A stretch of DNA of 64,000 bases. Source: Natrialba sp. SSL1. Lineage in GTDB: Archaea > Halobacteriota > Halobacteria > Halobacteriales > Natrialbaceae. The translations under genes were made by a program, and so were the position numbers. The DNA lies in the NCBI RefSeq assembly GCF_001861355.1, contig NZ_MASN01000004.1, positions 1 through 64,000 of the forward strand, given 5' to 3'. The notes below the pieces were generated by a model. The model made no database searches, was not told the DNA's origin, and worked only from the letters and a program-made list of their open reading frames with translations. Shown here piece after piece: positions 8,862 through 18,358 of this stretch (the first letter of the stretch is position 1; the number at the start of each line of letters is the position of its first letter).

Positions 8862-9683
8862 ATGCGCACGATCACACTACTCGGCGTTGCCCTCGTCCTC
8901 ATCGGGACGGTGTTGCTCGCCGGTCCGGCGTTCGGATTCGCCACGATCAGCGCAGACCGCGGTGTGATGGTCCAGACGGCCGGCGACGACGAGGGACTGC
9001 TCGAAATTACGGACACCTCTGAACAGACTACAGTCACTCCCGAGAGCGATGCAGACCTCTTTCAGGTAACGGATACAACGAACCAGGTTGACGATGTCAC
9101 CGTCGAGTCGGTCTCTCTTGGAGGCGTCGAGACGGCCGGGCTTGACGTGACCACTGAGCAGACCGACGACAACGTCTACGCAGTTAGCGTTGCCTGTGAC
9201 GAATCCGATACAGAGACAGACGCTCCCATTTCCGTGATACTCGAGGCCAGTGGTGACGTTCACATCGTCGCCGACCGCACGACGGAGCACGGCGTTTCAC
9301 TCGAGTGCGGTGATGACGGTGAGGAAGAAACGTACGAGGATGAGGTTGACTCGAACGACGACATCGAGATTGACGACGATGGTTCGTTTGAGGACGATGT
9401 CGATATCGGTGGCGGTGGAAGTATCGATGCAGGTGGCGATCTCACCTTTGAAGAGTCGACCGAACTTCGGGGCGATATTAGCGCGGACGGCGACATCATG
9501 TTTGAAGGCGATGTCGACATCACTGGTGGTGCAAGCATCGAGGCAGGTGGCACTATCCACTTCAAGGCCGGTGCTGACATCAATGGTGGCGTGCACGCCG
9601 GTGAGGACGTCATTTTCGACGAAACCCCTGATACGTCGGGCGGTTCAAGTATCACGGCCGATGGCGAAGTGATCGGTACATAA
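8862..9683 (+). CDS. secreted DUF1102-like protein with bactofilin-like repeat tail
   Basis: 273 residues. A hydrophobic leader (MRTITLLGVALVLIGTVLLA) is followed by ATISADRGVMVQTAGDD, which matches the mature N-terminus of the DUF1102 protein at 7346-7867. Two Cys (SVACDES, SLECGDD) could form a disulfide. From about 165 an acidic linker leads to short repeats of the type (G)GSIxAGGDxxF / ADGDIMFEGDVDI, about six turns, resembling the beta-helix of bactofilins and other polymer-forming cell-surface proteins. It starts 15 bp after the DUF7344 gene, so the two are probably co-transcribed. A structural surface polymer is likely; no partner is proven. Confidence 0.65.
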   Translation: MRTITLLGVALVLIGTVLLAGPAFGFATISADRGVMVQTAGDDEGLLEITDTSEQTTVTPESDADLFQVTDTTNQVDDVTVESVSLGGVETAGLDVTTEQTDDNVYAVSVACDESDTETDAPISVILEASGDVHIVADRTTEHGVSLECGDDGEEETYEDEVDSNDDIEIDDDGSFEDDVDIGGGGSIDAGGDLTFEESTELRGDISADGDIMFEGDVDITGGASIEAGGTIHFKAGADINGGVHAGEDVIFDETPDTSGGSSITADGEVIGT

Positions 9684-9903
9684 TCAACTCAAGTAGACGC
9701 TGCCGCAGACGGTCTGAATACCACCCCCCTTCAGATTAGACACCCACCCATGTATTTTGTTTCCACACCAGGATCGTTCCAAATCGGTTCAAGGCGCTCC
9801 TGAAGCCGTTCGGTCCAGGGCTGGCTTCTGGTAATGCTCGATATAAGGACTTTCACACCACTCAACACAAAATGGGTTGTAGTAGACGAGGAGACAGGTA
9901 AGC

Positions 9904-10350
9904 ATTGAAACAACGGGCAACTCGAGTACCCTGCTCGCGATCGAGATCCGCGACAACGACGCAACCGACAGCGATACCGCGGAAATCGCGCTTACGGACG
10001 AGGCACTCGAGTCCGATGGGTTGAACCTCGATGCGGAGACGACGTTCGAGGGGATGATTGCACTCAGTAACCAGGGTTCGGAGACGGTCCAACTCGGTGG
10101 CGTGTCACAGGAGTTGGGGGACGAGATCGAACTTTGGTTTGAGCCACAAACTGAGCCGCAAGCGTCACTGGGCGACGATCATTTCGAAGGGACCGTCGCA
10201 GATTCGAATATCGCTGACGGAGAGCTCGCAAATCCACACTATCAGCTGGCACCCGGCGAGACGACGGTCTACGACCTCATCGTTCCGACCGAGGAGACGC
10301 CATCGTCGCTCAGCGAGGAGGTAACGCTCAGTGTGACGTCGTTCGACTAG
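9904..10350 (+). pseudogene. 5'-truncated DUF1102-family gene
   Basis: The forward frame reads IETTGNSSTLLAIEIRD and continues without a stop to 10350. It aligns with the mature start of the intact DUF1102 protein (DIETTGDGGALLGLEI). The leader and start are missing: two TAG stops lie just upstream in frame (near 9877-9882) and no ATG with a signal peptide precedes it. A TTG at 10021 could start a 109-residue product, but that would lack both leader and conserved N-terminus. The preceding 220 bp (9684-9903) resemble no neighbouring gene and may mark the rearrangement that removed the 5' end. The body itself is undamaged, so the loss is recent or the piece is still used. Confidence 0.62.
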
Positions 10351-10584
10351 CCAGTAACGTTCTTCTCTTCTAAGAGAAACCGCGTTAGCTCTCCAATCCC
10401 GTCGCGTTCAAATACAACTATAGCGAACGGTAAATACCGTCAACGTCCGCTGAGGACGCTGTGTCTGACAATTCGAAGGTCTTCACAAAGATTATATTTG
10501 CGTCCCACAACGGTACGACTGACTTTCGCACAACTGCATTGCGATCGGTGACGACAGTCGAAATCATCGGAGGTACGCATCATT

Positions 10585-11211
10585 ATGTATGATTTCGCGG
10601 ACGTCCAGACGAACGCGACAATCGCTCCCGGGACAAACATCCTCGTGACGGGACCGCCACTCACCGGGAAGCGACGACTCGCGCTTGACGTTCTCGCACA
10701 GGGGGCCGACCGGGGGGATGGATCGATCATCGTAACGACGAAAGACAATGCCGACACCATGCGGTCCGGATTTCGCGACCGAATCCAGACATCGGACCCG
10801 CCGGTCGGCATTGTTGACTGCGTTTCGAGCCAGCAACAGGCCAGCGTGCCTGAAGACGACTCACAGGTCTCGTACGTTTCCTCACCTGTCGATATGACGG
10901 GCATCGGGATTACGGTTTCAGAGTTCTTACAGGAGTTCTACCAGAACCGAGGACTCACTGAAAACCGGGTCATGTTACACTCAATTTCGACGCTGTTGAT
11001 GTACTCGGACCTCGAGACCGTGTTTCGGTTCTTGCACGTCTTCACTGGTCGGATTCAGAGCGCTGACGGACTCGGCATCTATCTCATCGATTCCGCGGCA
11101 CACGACGAGCAGACGGTCAATACTCTCAAACAACTGTTCGATGGTGTTGTCGAAGTCTCCGCAGAAGACGACACCGAGACGGCCGTCACGACCAGCGGGC
11201 TCGCACTGTAG
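10585..11211 (+). CDS. DUF7504 RecA-like (KaiC/RAD55-type) ATPase
   Basis: 208 residues. The P-loop GPPLTGKRRL at about 23-32 and the beta strands GSIIVTT, VMLHSISTLLMY and GIYLIDSAA follow the RecA/KaiC fold in a shortened haloarchaeal version (DUF7504). A clear Walker B Asp-Glu pair is not evident. Such proteins are often found near signal-transduction genes; their role is unknown. It stands alone, about 230 bp downstream of the truncated DUF1102 gene and convergent with the ABC importer operon. Confidence 0.75.
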   Translation: MYDFADVQTNATIAPGTNILVTGPPLTGKRRLALDVLAQGADRGDGSIIVTTKDNADTMRSGFRDRIQTSDPPVGIVDCVSSQQQASVPEDDSQVSYVSSPVDMTGIGITVSEFLQEFYQNRGLTENRVMLHSISTLLMYSDLETVFRFLHVFTGRIQSADGLGIYLIDSAAHDEQTVNTLKQLFDGVVEVSAEDDTETAVTTSGLAL

Positions 11212-11401
11212 GGCCGTCCCGTCGACGCCGCTTGGTTGTTCTCTTCCCATCGTCCGTGGTCGACACGACACTCGCGAACCTGTTGCTGACACTTGCGGAG
11301 GAAGACACCAAAATCCTGCTTGAGCCACTGCCACAGTCTACGACGCTGACACCTACCCTCGTCAGGCGTTTCAGAAGTCGTAATGAACCGGCTGGACACG
11401 G

Positions 11402-12187
11402 TCAGGTCGACCGTGTCACGGCACCGCTGATGAGCGCTCCGAGTACCATGATTGCGATGAGGAGCGTCGAGAGGGCACTTATTTCCGGACTCAGGCCCGC
11501 TCGAAGCATCGTGTAGATGATGACAGGGACTGTCGTTGCGTCAGGTGCGATCAGGAACTGTGTCGCGGTGAACTCGCCGAAGGAGACGACGAACGAGATA
11601 ACCATCGCTGAGATGACTGTTGGGGAGATTACCGGGAGCGTGATATTGAGTGACGTCTCGAGGCCGTTTGCCCCCAGTACACGCGACGCTTCACGAAGGT
11701 CGTCATCAAACGTCACTAATCTCGATCGAACGATCAGGAACACGTACGGAAGCGTCAGGATGCTATGTCCGATGATCAGGGTTGGGTAGCCACTCGGCAG
11801 GTCTGCTTGCGATGAAAATTGGATGATGGCGAGTCCGGTAATGACTGGCGAGATCATCAGCGGAAGGAGCATCAGCGTTGCAAGTTCCTCGCGGTAGGAT
11901 ATCTCGCTTCGAACGAAGCCGATCGCTGCTACCGTGCCAACGATACCAGAGAGGATCGCAGCACACGTTGCGACGAGGAAGCTCGTCACGAGTGCCTGCA
12001 TGAGTTCTGTGTTCGACAGCATTTCGCTGTACCAGTACAGGGTGACATCCCCGTCGGGAATCGTCGGGAAGCTTTCTGGTGTCAGCGAGGTGAGGACGAT
12101 CATCACGATCGGCACCAACAGCAGCGAGAGTACGATGACCGCGACGAGCCATGCGGCGAACTGCTCGGCGACTTTGTAGAGCTTCAT
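11402..12187 (-). CDS. ABC importer permease, PotC-like
   Basis: 261 residues with six membrane segments and the permease signature EASRVLGANGLETSLNITLP (about 180-200), where the ATPase docks. It belongs to the spermidine/putrescine-type (MOI) permease family. Its start overlaps the stop of the partner permease by 4 bp. It is last in a four-gene minus-strand operon: binding protein, ATPase, PotB-like permease, PotC-like permease. The substrate is not shown by the permease; polyamines or other amines are the family expectation. Confidence 0.9.
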   Translation of the reverse strand: MKLYKVAEQFAAWLVAVIVLSLLLVPIVMIVLTSLTPESFPTIPDGDVTLYWYSEMLSNTELMQALVTSFLVATCAAILSGIVGTVAAIGFVRSEISYREELATLMLLPLMISPVITGLAIIQFSSQADLPSGYPTLIIGHSILTLPYVFLIVRSRLVTFDDDLREASRVLGANGLETSLNITLPVISPTVISAMVISFVVSFGEFTATQFLIAPDATTVPVIIYTMLRAGLSPEISALSTLLIAIMVLGALISGAVTRST

Positions 12188-13026
12188 ATGTTCTCGAACA
12201 CCTCGCCGAGATTGACGTACGAGTTGAACACCGCGATCAACGCGAGCAAGATGATCGTATAGATCACCGATAGCGCTGCTGCAAGTTCGATGTTGAACAG
12301 TTCCGTATAGGACCGTTCGATCATATTTGCGATCATGAAGTTCTCGGAGCTACCGAGTACGGCGGGTGCCAGGAACGATCCGGATGAGAGGATAAAGACA
12401 ATTAGGCCCGCTGCGACGATACCCGAGAGACTCAACGGAAACACGACTGAGTAGACGGTTCGCAACGACCCTGCACCCAGAACCCGTGAGGCGTGGATAT
12501 GATCCCGATCTATTGCGTTCATCGAGTTGTAGATTGGGAGAATAGCAAACGGCAGGTATGCGATCGTCATCCCGAGGATGACGCCTCTCGTTGAGAAGAG
12601 GAAGCCGAAATCGGTCCCGAAGAGATCGACGAACGGCCCGGTTGGTGAGAAAAACAGCTGAATACCGAGATAGCGGATAATATAGGCGATCCACAACGGT
12701 AGGACAACGAGGATGAGAAAGAGGTTCTTCATACTCGTCCAAAATACGACGAAGTACGAGAAGGCGTACGCGAGCGCGAGCGTCACGATTGTCGTTGCGA
12801 TCCCGTAGTAGAACGATCGAACGATCGTCCAGAGATAGAGTCCCGAGAGTGCCTGTTGATATGCAGACAACGGCTCACCCGTGCCAATCCCGAGACTCTG
12901 CCAGACGAGTACAAGAATCGGAAGCACGAAAAAGAGTGCAAGCCATCCCAGTCCAAACGCGACGAGGTGTCGTGGTGTGACTCGTTCACGGACTGACGTC
13001 GGGACGGGAAGATTTCTGAATATCAT
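12184..13026 (-). CDS. ABC importer permease, PotB-like
   Basis: 280 residues, six membrane segments (the first at about 25-45) and the coupling signature HASRVLGAGSLRTVYSVVFP near 180-200. It is homologous to PotB/PotH permeases of polyamine-type importers. It overlaps the ATPase stop and the PotC-like start by 4 bp each, indicating translational coupling. Confidence 0.9.
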   Translation of the reverse strand: MIFRNLPVPTSVRERVTPRHLVAFGLGWLALFFVLPILVLVWQSLGIGTGEPLSAYQQALSGLYLWTIVRSFYYGIATTIVTLALAYAFSYFVVFWTSMKNLFLILVVLPLWIAYIIRYLGIQLFFSPTGPFVDLFGTDFGFLFSTRGVILGMTIAYLPFAILPIYNSMNAIDRDHIHASRVLGAGSLRTVYSVVFPLSLSGIVAAGLIVFILSSGSFLAPAVLGSSENFMIANMIERSYTELFNIELAAALSVIYTIILLALIAVFNSYVNLGEVFENI

Positions 13027-14075
13027 AGAACGATTACGTCCTCCGGATCGAACCCAACAGTCGTTTGTTCACCGACCGAGAGGTCGGGGAAGCGCTCGGC
13101 TTCGACGAGTACTGGCGTTCCGTCCTCAAGTTCTAGTTCGATCTCGCTGTGGCTGCCGACATCTGCGATGTGGGAGACGGTCGCGTCGAACTCGTTCTGG
13201 AAGGTACTACTCGTATCGATGACAACGTCTTCCGGTCGAACGTAGAGTGTGACGTCTGCTCCGTCTGTATTTGGACTCGTATCCGGTATGGATTCGGGAT
13301 CGACGGCAAACGTGAGCGATCCGTTCTGGATGACCGACGGCTTTGTATCGTCCGGTTGACCCGTAAATCGTGACGACTTTCCGACGAACTCGGCGACGAA
13401 GCGGTTTTTGGGATGCTCGTAGAGGGATTCAGGTGTTCCCTCCTGTTCCTTTTGGCCGTTGTTGAGGACAATGATCTGATTCGAAAGCGAGAGCGCCTCT
13501 TGCTGGTCGTGGGTGACGAACAACGTCGTCACGTTGATCTCCCGCTGAATCTGTTTAATTTCGTTCCTTATCTGCTCTCGAAGAACGCGGTCTAATCCCG
13601 TCAGCGGCTCGTCGAGTAGCAGAATGTCCGGTTCGTATGCGAGTGCACGTGCGATCGACACACGTCGCTGCTGCCCGCCGCTCAGTTCCGTCGTCTTGTG
13701 ATCTTCGTAGCCGGACATCTCGACAAGATCCAGATACTCCGATACACGGGTGTCAACCTCATCGTCCAATCCGTGCATTTTCAGTCCGTAGGCGAGGTTC
13801 TCCTTGACAGTCATGTGGGGGAACAGTGCGCTACTCTGGAACACCATCCCAATGTTGCGCTGGTCAGGTGGCAAGTTCGTCACGTCCTCGCCACGGAGTG
13901 TAATCGTCCCTTCAGTTGGTTCGATGAGACCGGCGATAGTGCGAAGCGTGGTACTCTTCCCACAGCCACTCGGCCCGAGGAGTGTGGCAAAATCGCCTTC
14001 TTCAATCGAAAACGAGAGATCCTCGACTGCGAGGTGGTCGCCATAGTACTTCGTGAGGTTGGTTATCTCTAGCAT
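13023..14075 (-). CDS. ABC importer ATP-binding protein, PotA-like
   Basis: 350 residues from the ATG giving MLEITNLTKYYGD. The longer open frame (to 14132) would overlap the binding-protein gene and adds no conserved residues. Walker A is LLGPSGCGKSTT, the signature is LSGGQQRRVSIARAL, Walker B is ILLLDEPLTGLD and the switch His is in FVTHDQQEA. A C-terminal TOBE-type domain (about 280-350, YVRPEDVVI) is typical of the PotA/MalK group. It powers the adjoining permeases at the cytoplasmic face. Confidence 0.92.
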   Translation of the reverse strand: MLEITNLTKYYGDHLAVEDLSFSIEEGDFATLLGPSGCGKSTTLRTIAGLIEPTEGTITLRGEDVTNLPPDQRNIGMVFQSSALFPHMTVKENLAYGLKMHGLDDEVDTRVSEYLDLVEMSGYEDHKTTELSGGQQRRVSIARALAYEPDILLLDEPLTGLDRVLREQIRNEIKQIQREINVTTLFVTHDQQEALSLSNQIIVLNNGQKEQEGTPESLYEHPKNRFVAEFVGKSSRFTGQPDDTKPSVIQNGSLTFAVDPESIPDTSPNTDGADVTLYVRPEDVVIDTSSTFQNEFDATVSHIADVGSHSEIELELEDGTPVLVEAERFPDLSVGEQTTVGFDPEDVIVL

Positions 14076-14101
14076 TATTAATCCAATAGGAGGTGAACGT
14101 G

Positions 14102-15172
14102 TTACTTGATTTCGTCGAACGTCTCCTGCCAATCGTCAATCACTGGATCCACAACGGACCAGTCAACCCATGCCAGATCGTCAGGATCACTCACGTAATC
14201 CGGAAGATCGGTAATCACATCGGGCGTATCGACGACGGGAACCGGATAGCCGAGCATATCGGAAATATCGACGAGGTTGTCCCGTTCGTACGCGAAGTCC
14301 AGGAGTTCGTAGACGGTCTCTTTCTTTTCGCTCGCTGCCGGAATCGCGTAGTCCTCAGTGATGGTTGCGGCCCCTTCGTCAGGAATAACGTACTCGATGT
14401 GTTCGTAGCCGTCCTGTTGCAGTGCCCGGGTCCGACCGCCCCATGCCTCAGATACCATTGCGTTTTCTTCACGAAGGTACTGCATCGCCTCAGCACCAGC
14501 ACCCCAGAGGCTGAACGCGTTTTCGTGTTGCTCCTCTATTTCTGCGACAACATCGTCGAATAACCCGTCATCGTCTGGGATCTGGTTGACATCTTCTCCA
14601 ATCGAGAGTGCTGCGTTCGTAAACCGACTCGCAGCGTCGTCTCGCAGGGCGAGTGACTCGTCGAACTGATCATCTTTGATATCATCCCAAGTTGCCATCT
14701 CTTGGTCAACGTCCTCAGTGTTGACGGAGTACCCCTGCGTGAGTGCGTCTCTGAAGAACGCATCTCCATCTATGTAAGGCATATCTTGCCAGTCCTCCAT
14801 CATGTTCTCTTCGTAGTTTGGCACTTCCCCGTAGTCGACATCTGCCAGCAAATCTTCCTGTCTGGCAAGGTGAATACCGTACGATGACGGCAGGAACAGA
14901 TCGACCTCGCCCTCGTTTTGCTGCAAGTACGAAATAAACTCGACGTCACCGCCGGCAGACTCGTGTCGTACCTCGACCCCTGATTCCTCGCTCCACTGCT
15001 CGAATATCTCCGCCGCTGAGTCTTGCGTGTTGCCACCCCAGCCGAGATACCGAATGTAGTCATCGTCACCACCGAGACAGCCCGCAAGACCGATTGTGGT
15101 TGCAACTCCTGTCGTTGCAAGGAATGACCTACGATTCACACACCGTCCAGTGTTTGTGCTATCTTCCCGCAT
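14102..15172 (-). CDS. Tat-exported solute-binding lipoprotein, PotD/PotF-like
   Basis: 356 residues. The Tat signal and lipobox (RRSFLATTGVATTIGLAGC) show export folded and lipid-anchored at the outer face, the usual haloarchaeal arrangement. The mature part follows the spermidine/putrescine-binding protein pattern (YLGWGG near 45, LFLPSSYGI near 105, SVNTEDV, EYVIPDEGA). It is the first gene of the importer operon and lies 27 bp before the ATPase start. The divergent side is a short AT-rich region. Polyamine, amino-alcohol or similar amine uptake is likely. The aminotransferase/semialdehyde dehydrogenase genes that follow suggest the ligand is catabolised. Confidence 0.88.
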   Translation of the reverse strand: MREDSTNTGRCVNRRSFLATTGVATTIGLAGCLGGDDDYIRYLGWGGNTQDSAAEIFEQWSEESGVEVRHESAGGDVEFISYLQQNEGEVDLFLPSSYGIHLARQEDLLADVDYGEVPNYEENMMEDWQDMPYIDGDAFFRDALTQGYSVNTEDVDQEMATWDDIKDDQFDESLALRDDAASRFTNAALSIGEDVNQIPDDDGLFDDVVAEIEEQHENAFSLWGAGAEAMQYLREENAMVSEAWGGRTRALQQDGYEHIEYVIPDEGAATITEDYAIPAASEKKETVYELLDFAYERDNLVDISDMLGYPVPVVDTPDVITDLPDYVSDPDDLAWVDWSVVDPVIDDWQETFDEIK

Positions 15173-15391
15173 ATTTTCCTATGTTATTTGCTACCACATA
15201 TTCTTTACTACTGTCTCACTACTGGTAATAGCTAATATACTACACTCTGGAGGCTAAAGCGGCCAACCTCACATCTCTCGATTCTTTCGTGGCTGAAAGC
15301 GCGAACAAGTATCAGCAAAACATCGCCCAAACAACTGTCCTTCACTCTATCGGCCTTGGCCACAGTCGCTCGTTGCTTTTTTGAGCCTTTG

Positions 15392-16699
15392 TCAGGCAAT
15401 CGACTCGAGTGCCCGGTCGAACGCCGTCGCAATCTGGTCGAGATCCGACTCGGTCATCGGCGTCGAGAGGTTCCCCATTCCGCGCGGTGCGATGAAGACG
15501 CCTTCGCGGCGCAGTTCGTGGAAGAGCTGTGCTGCCGCTGGGTCGCCAGCCGCCGACGACGCGAGGTCGTGGACCTGGTCGTCGGTGAAGTGGATCTGAA
15601 ACAGTGATCCTTCTCCCGTGATCGTGATCGGCTGGTCGGCATCGTCACCGATCTCCTGGAGCCGTGTGCGAAGGTCGGCCCCCTGCTGGTTCAGCGTCTC
15701 GATGGCGTCCGCGTTCAGCTCTCGAAGGGTTGCGACACCGCCGGCCATCGTTGCCGGATTCGCGTTGAACGTCCCGGAGTGATCGACGGAGCCCGTTTCG
15801 GGGTGGAACTGCGCCATCAGGTCGGCGCGGCCGCCGACGGCACCGACCGGGAGCCCGCCGCCGATCAGTTTCCCGAACGCGGTCAGATCCGGCTCGATCC
15901 CACGGCGCTGCTGTGCGCCGCCGGGGGCGAGTCGGAACGACATTACCTCGTCGAAGACGAGCGGCGTGTCGGTTTCGGCGGTGAGGTCCCGTGCCGTTTG
16001 CAGGAACTCGTCGGTCGCCGGGATCATGCCGCCGACGCCGAGGATCGGTTCGAGGATGAGACACGCGAGTTCGTCCCCGACGGCTTCGAACGTCGCTTTC
16101 AGTTGGTCAGTGTCGTTGTACGAGACCGTCTGGACTCGTTGTTCGGCGGTCCGTGGAATCCCTGTGTGTTCTCGTCCCTCGTCTGCGACGCCGACTTCGA
16201 CGACATCGTGTGTTCCGTGGTAGCCGCCGGTGATCTTACAGACGCGTTCGTTTTGGGTCCAGGCCATCGCAGCGCGAATTGCGTTCATCGTCGCTTCGGT
16301 GCCCGAATTACAGAACCGAACCTGCTCGACCGACGGGACGCGGTCGACGAGCAACTCCGCGAGTTCGACCGCTGGCTCCGTCGGTGCTGCAACGCCGTTC
16401 CCCGCTCGGAACCTGGTGCAGACATCGTCGACGACCGGCTCTGGCGCGTGACCGAGCACGCTCTGGGTGTAGTTGTTGAGCACGTCGAGGAGCGTCTCTC
16501 CGTCGACCGTCTCGAGTTGCGCGCCGTGTGCGGATTCGACGTACGACGGGTACGGCCGGTAGTACGTCACCGAGCGCGTATCGCCGCCGGGCATCACGTC
16601 TCGCGCTCGCTCGGCGAGCTCCCGGGAGCGCGGCGTCGACTCGACGTACGACTGTTCGAGTTCGTCGGACAGCGCCGTTTCCTCAGCAGGCGTCGTCAT
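15392..16699 (-). CDS. class III aminotransferase, glutamate-1-semialdehyde aminomutase-like
   Basis: 435 residues, PLP-dependent fold type I. Visible motifs are MPGGDTRSV near the start, RFCNSGTEATMNA (phosphate binding), GGYHGTHD, LVFDEVMSF (Asp to pyridine N) and FGKLIGGGLPVGA (Schiff-base Lys). This pattern is closest to the HemL branch, but many haloarchaeal homologues act on other amino acids. It ends an apparent two-gene operon: its ATG lies 1 bp after the stop of the semialdehyde dehydrogenase gene. That argues for amine or amino-acid degradation rather than haem synthesis. Specificity is unknown. Confidence 0.85.
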   Translation of the reverse strand: MTTPAEETALSDELEQSYVESTPRSRELAERARDVMPGGDTRSVTYYRPYPSYVESAHGAQLETVDGETLLDVLNNYTQSVLGHAPEPVVDDVCTRFRAGNGVAAPTEPAVELAELLVDRVPSVEQVRFCNSGTEATMNAIRAAMAWTQNERVCKITGGYHGTHDVVEVGVADEGREHTGIPRTAEQRVQTVSYNDTDQLKATFEAVGDELACLILEPILGVGGMIPATDEFLQTARDLTAETDTPLVFDEVMSFRLAPGGAQQRRGIEPDLTAFGKLIGGGLPVGAVGGRADLMAQFHPETGSVDHSGTFNANPATMAGGVATLRELNADAIETLNQQGADLRTRLQEIGDDADQPITITGEGSLFQIHFTDDQVHDLASSAAGDPAAAQLFHELRREGVFIAPRGMGNLSTPMTESDLDQIATAFDRALESIA

Positions 16700-16700
16700 A

Positions 16701-18191
16701 TTAGGCGTCGGGCCAGCGTTCGATGTAGATCGCCTTGTCCGTGTAGAACTGGATCATGTCCTCGCCCTGGGCGTGCAGGTCGCCGAAGAACGAGTCCTTC
16801 CAGCCGCCGAAGTGGAAGAAGGCCATCGGGGCCGACGTGCCGACGTTGACGCCGATGTTCCCGATTTCGGCCTGATGGCGGAACTTCTGGGCGTCTGCGC
16901 CGCTGCCGGTGAACAGGCTCGCGGCGTTTCCGAACTGGCTCGCGTTCATGCGCTCGATTGCGGCGTCGACCGACTCGACGGCGTCGAGTGCGAGCACCGG
17001 GCCGAAGATTTCCTCCTGGGAGATGACCATGTCCTCGGTGACATCCCCGAAGACGGTTGGGCCGACGAAGTTCCCCTCGTCGTAGCCGTCGACGCTGACG
17101 TCTCGCCCGTCGTGGAGCACCGTTGCCCCTTCCTCGATCCCGGTCTGGATGTAGTTGCGAACCGTCGTCTCGTGCTCTTCGCTGATGAGCGAGCCGATAT
17201 CCGTTCCGTCGTCCAGTCCGTAGCCGACCGTCTGTGCCTCGGCTTCCGCGACGACCAGGTCGGCGAACTCGTCGTACACCGACTCTTCGACGAGCACGAC
17301 GTCGTTCGCGAGACAGCGCTCGCCGGCACAGGCGCAGGCCGAGGAGACCGTCTTCTCGGCGGCGAACTCGAGATCAGCCGTTTCGGTCACGACGATGTGG
17401 TTCTTCGCGCCACCCTGGGCCTGGACGCGCTTGCCGTTCGCGGCCGCCCGCTCGTAGACGAGCTTCGCGATCGGCGTGGAGCCGACGAACGAGATACCCT
17501 CGATTCCGTCGTGGTCGATCAGCGCGTTGACGGTGTCCTTGCCGCCGTTGACGAGCTGGACGACGCCGTCCGGGAAGCCGGCCTCGTCGATGAGTTCGAA
17601 GAGCTTCTGGGTGACGAGCGGATCCTGCTCGCTCGGCTTGAGAATGAAACTGTTTCCGGTCGCGACCGCGTAGGGAAGGAACCACAGCGGAATCATACCG
17701 GGGAAGTTGAACGGCGTAATCGCGGCGAACGTGCCGAGTGGTTTTCTGACTGCACTCTCGTCGATTTCGGGCGCGGCGTTCAGCAGCGTGCCGCTCTGCA
17801 TCATCGACGGAATCCCACAGGCGACCTCGACGTTCTCGATGCCGCGACGGAGTTCGCCGCGCGCTTCTGCTCGCGTTTTCCCGTGGTCCTGGACGAGAAT
17901 CTCCGCGAGTTCCTCGATGTTCTCCTCGAGGAGGGTCTTCAGTTCGAACAGCGGCTGAATTCGCTCCTCGACGGGACGGCCTGACCAGTCTTCGAACGCG
18001 TCGTTTGCTGTTCGAACGGCGTCGTCCACGTCGTCCGTCGAACTGAACGGAACTCGTCCCAGCTCCTCACCGGTTGCCGGGTCCGTCGTTACCAGTTCCT
18101 CGCCGCTTTCGGGCGTTACCCACTCACCGCCGACGTAGTTTCGAACCGTATCTGCCTCTCCTAACGAGTCGAGTTCGACCATAGAGGACAT
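16701..18191 (-). CDS. mmsA: CoA-acylating (methyl)malonate-semialdehyde dehydrogenase
   Basis: 496 residues, aldehyde dehydrogenase fold. The N-terminus (VRNYVGGEWV), TPFNFPGMIPLWFLPYA, FVGSTPIAKLVYERA and GGAKNHIVV are characteristic of MmsA/IolA. The catalytic Cys lies in AGERCLAN near 288. The family oxidises malonate or methylmalonate semialdehyde to acetyl- or propionyl-CoA with NAD+ and CoA. It is flanked by class III aminotransferases on both sides and an Lrp regulator, as in beta-alanine or 3-aminoisobutyrate degradation. It diverges from the second aminotransferase across a 167-bp AT-rich promoter region. Confidence 0.87.
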   Translation of the reverse strand: MSSMVELDSLGEADTVRNYVGGEWVTPESGEELVTTDPATGEELGRVPFSSTDDVDDAVRTANDAFEDWSGRPVEERIQPLFELKTLLEENIEELAEILVQDHGKTRAEARGELRRGIENVEVACGIPSMMQSGTLLNAAPEIDESAVRKPLGTFAAITPFNFPGMIPLWFLPYAVATGNSFILKPSEQDPLVTQKLFELIDEAGFPDGVVQLVNGGKDTVNALIDHDGIEGISFVGSTPIAKLVYERAAANGKRVQAQGGAKNHIVVTETADLEFAAEKTVSSACACAGERCLANDVVLVEESVYDEFADLVVAEAEAQTVGYGLDDGTDIGSLISEEHETTVRNYIQTGIEEGATVLHDGRDVSVDGYDEGNFVGPTVFGDVTEDMVISQEEIFGPVLALDAVESVDAAIERMNASQFGNAASLFTGSGADAQKFRHQAEIGNIGVNVGTSAPMAFFHFGGWKDSFFGDLHAQGEDMIQFYTDKAIYIERWPDA

Positions 18192-18358
18192 ACCGCAAGG
18201 GCCGAAATAAATGCTTCGGAGAATGGGGAAATATTTCCAAATAGTGGTTCACCACTCGAATAGAGTTCTTCAATATGGGTTCTAATCAGGAATTATAGCT
18301 CGAATGTTTCTCTGACGGGAAAGATTAATGTCTGCTGCTTTCGTACCCTTGCGAAAGA

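Noticed and set aside
14081..14096. AGGAGGTGA on the plus strand as a ribosome binding site
   Set aside because: It points away from both neighbouring minus-strand genes, and no plus-strand gene begins there; chance match.
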